Positions 13,633 to 14,265 of a stretch of DNA of 14,265 nt are shown one piece after another. The stretch comes from Rhodothermales bacterium (lineage in GTDB: Bacteria > Bacteroidota > Rhodothermia > Rhodothermales > UBA10348), in contig JAURGV010000034.1 in the NCBI GenBank assembly GCA_030833605.1, positions 1 through 14,265 on the forward strand, read 5' to 3'. Numbering within the stretch: position 1 is the stretch's first letter; each line of letters starts with the position of its first letter. The position numbers were made by a program, and so were the translations under genes. Under the pieces are notes generated by a model that saw nothing but the letters and a program-made list of their open reading frames with translations, did not search any database and was not told where the DNA came from.

Positions 13633-14265
13633 ATGCATCTCAAGCGCGCTTGGTTCAAAATCACATCCAAAGGTGTGCTCTGTATAACATTGCTGACCCT
13701 TTTGGCGGCTGCTGGGTGTGACGAAGCACAACACGAAAAAGAGCCTTCTAAACTAGACCGTGAACAGCTCCTCGCTCATGTGCGCGTCCTTTCTTCGGAC
13801 GAATACGAAGGACGCAAAACCGGTACTCCAGGGGGCTTAAAAGCGCTCGAATATGTCAAAACCCAACTGGGATCGTTTAATTTGAATCCCTGCTATGAGG
13901 ATATCGCACAACCTTTTTCCTTCATGTCACGCAGTTCGGATGTACCAGTCGTAGGTACGAACGTGGTTGGCATTGTGGCTGGAACGAGTGCATCTACCAA
14001 AAAAATAGTGATTACAGCCCATTTTGATCACCTTGGGACAAGGGATGAAGGCATTTACAATGGCGCCGACGACAACGCCAGCGGAACGGGATCCTTACTC
14101 GAAATTGCGCGCTATTTCAGCGAGAATCCGCCCGCGCACTCCATTATTTTCGCCAGCCTGGATGGGGAAGAATTCGGACTGAAAGGAGCGGCCGCACTCG
14201 TTACTACCAACTGTATCGTGGATAACGATGTCGTTCTCAATATCAACATGGATATGGTCAGTCGA
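13633..14265 (+). CDS. M28-family zinc metallopeptidase lipoprotein, N-terminal part (runs off the right edge)
   Basis: A predicted exported aminopeptidase-type enzyme with two zinc ions. I translated 211 codons by hand from the ATG at 13633; an overlapping ATG at 13628 in another frame hits a stop within 20 codons. The signal peptide runs to LLAAAGC, a good lipobox with lipid-bearing C29, so the enzyme is anchored in the envelope. An N-terminal stretch SSDEYEGRKTGTPGG (54-68) is common in this family. Zinc and catalytic residues: H130 in AHFDHLG, D146 in NGADDNASGTG, E179 and E180 in DGEEFGLKGA, and D207 in NINMDMV. The last zinc His lies beyond the window. A weak AGGA precedes the start by 8 bases. 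It follows the ddl-like gene by 22 bases, likely in one transcript; a role in wall-peptide turnover is possible but unproven. Confidence 0.93.
   Translation, partial: MHLKRAWFKITSKGVLCITLLTLLAAAGCDEAQHEKEPSKLDREQLLAHVRVLSSDEYEGRKTGTPGGLKALEYVKTQLGSFNLNPCYEDIAQPFSFMSRSSDVPVVGTNVVGIVAGTSASTKKIVITAHFDHLGTRDEGIYNGADDNASGTGSLLEIARYFSENPPAHSIIFASLDGEEFGLKGAAALVTTNCIVDNDVVLNINMDMVSR

Noticed and set aside
1..14265. Mobile element, phage, toxin-antitoxin, defence or CRISPR content
   Set aside because: Every sizeable frame is a housekeeping or envelope gene. I saw no transposase, integrase, regularly spaced repeat or terminal inverted repeat pair.

Overview
The window looks like ordinary chromosomal DNA of a bacterium in or near the Bacteroidota/Rhodothermota/Balneolota group. 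This is an inference of moderate strength. It rests on a fused alpha/beta E1 of the branched-chain 2-oxoacid dehydrogenase type, the near absence of Shine-Dalgarno sequences before the starts, one exact TAnnTTTG promoter element of Bacteroidota type, lipoprotein signal peptides on a TPR protein and an M28 peptidase, and balanced base composition. I saw no mobile element, CRISPR array, tRNA or rRNA. Coding density is high and no gene-free stretch exceeds 300 bases.

Layout: (1) On the minus strand, the left edge holds the start of a fumarylacetoacetase gene (cut by the window edge), 6 bases downstream of a conserved gene of unknown function. (2) After a roughly 240-base leader with three dyads comes a plus-strand TPR lipoprotein, a strong hairpin terminator, and a PLP-dependent cystathionine gamma-synthase/lyase. 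(3) A 16-bp hairpin terminator separates this from a minus-strand block. Read 5' to 3' on the minus strand, that block is alanine racemase, OmpR/PhoB-type response regulator, sensor histidine kinase, and fused E1. (4) Divergently from alr runs pyrC (dihydroorotase). It converges with a minus-strand metallophosphoesterase whose frame is interrupted by an in-frame TGA exactly where the family normally has an Arg. (5) Divergent from the phosphoesterase is a D-Ala-D-Ala ligase family gene, followed 22 bases later by an M28 metallopeptidase lipoprotein cut by the right edge.

Functionally the window mixes amino-acid catabolism (fumarylacetoacetase, E1), sulfur amino-acid metabolism, peptidoglycan precursor supply (alr and ddl, both on D-Ala), pyrimidine synthesis and one two-component system. 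I found no multi-gene novel system. The items most worth a second look are the interrupted phosphoesterase, the unknown partner of fumarylacetoacetase, and the unusual substrate-site residues of the Ddl-like ligase.
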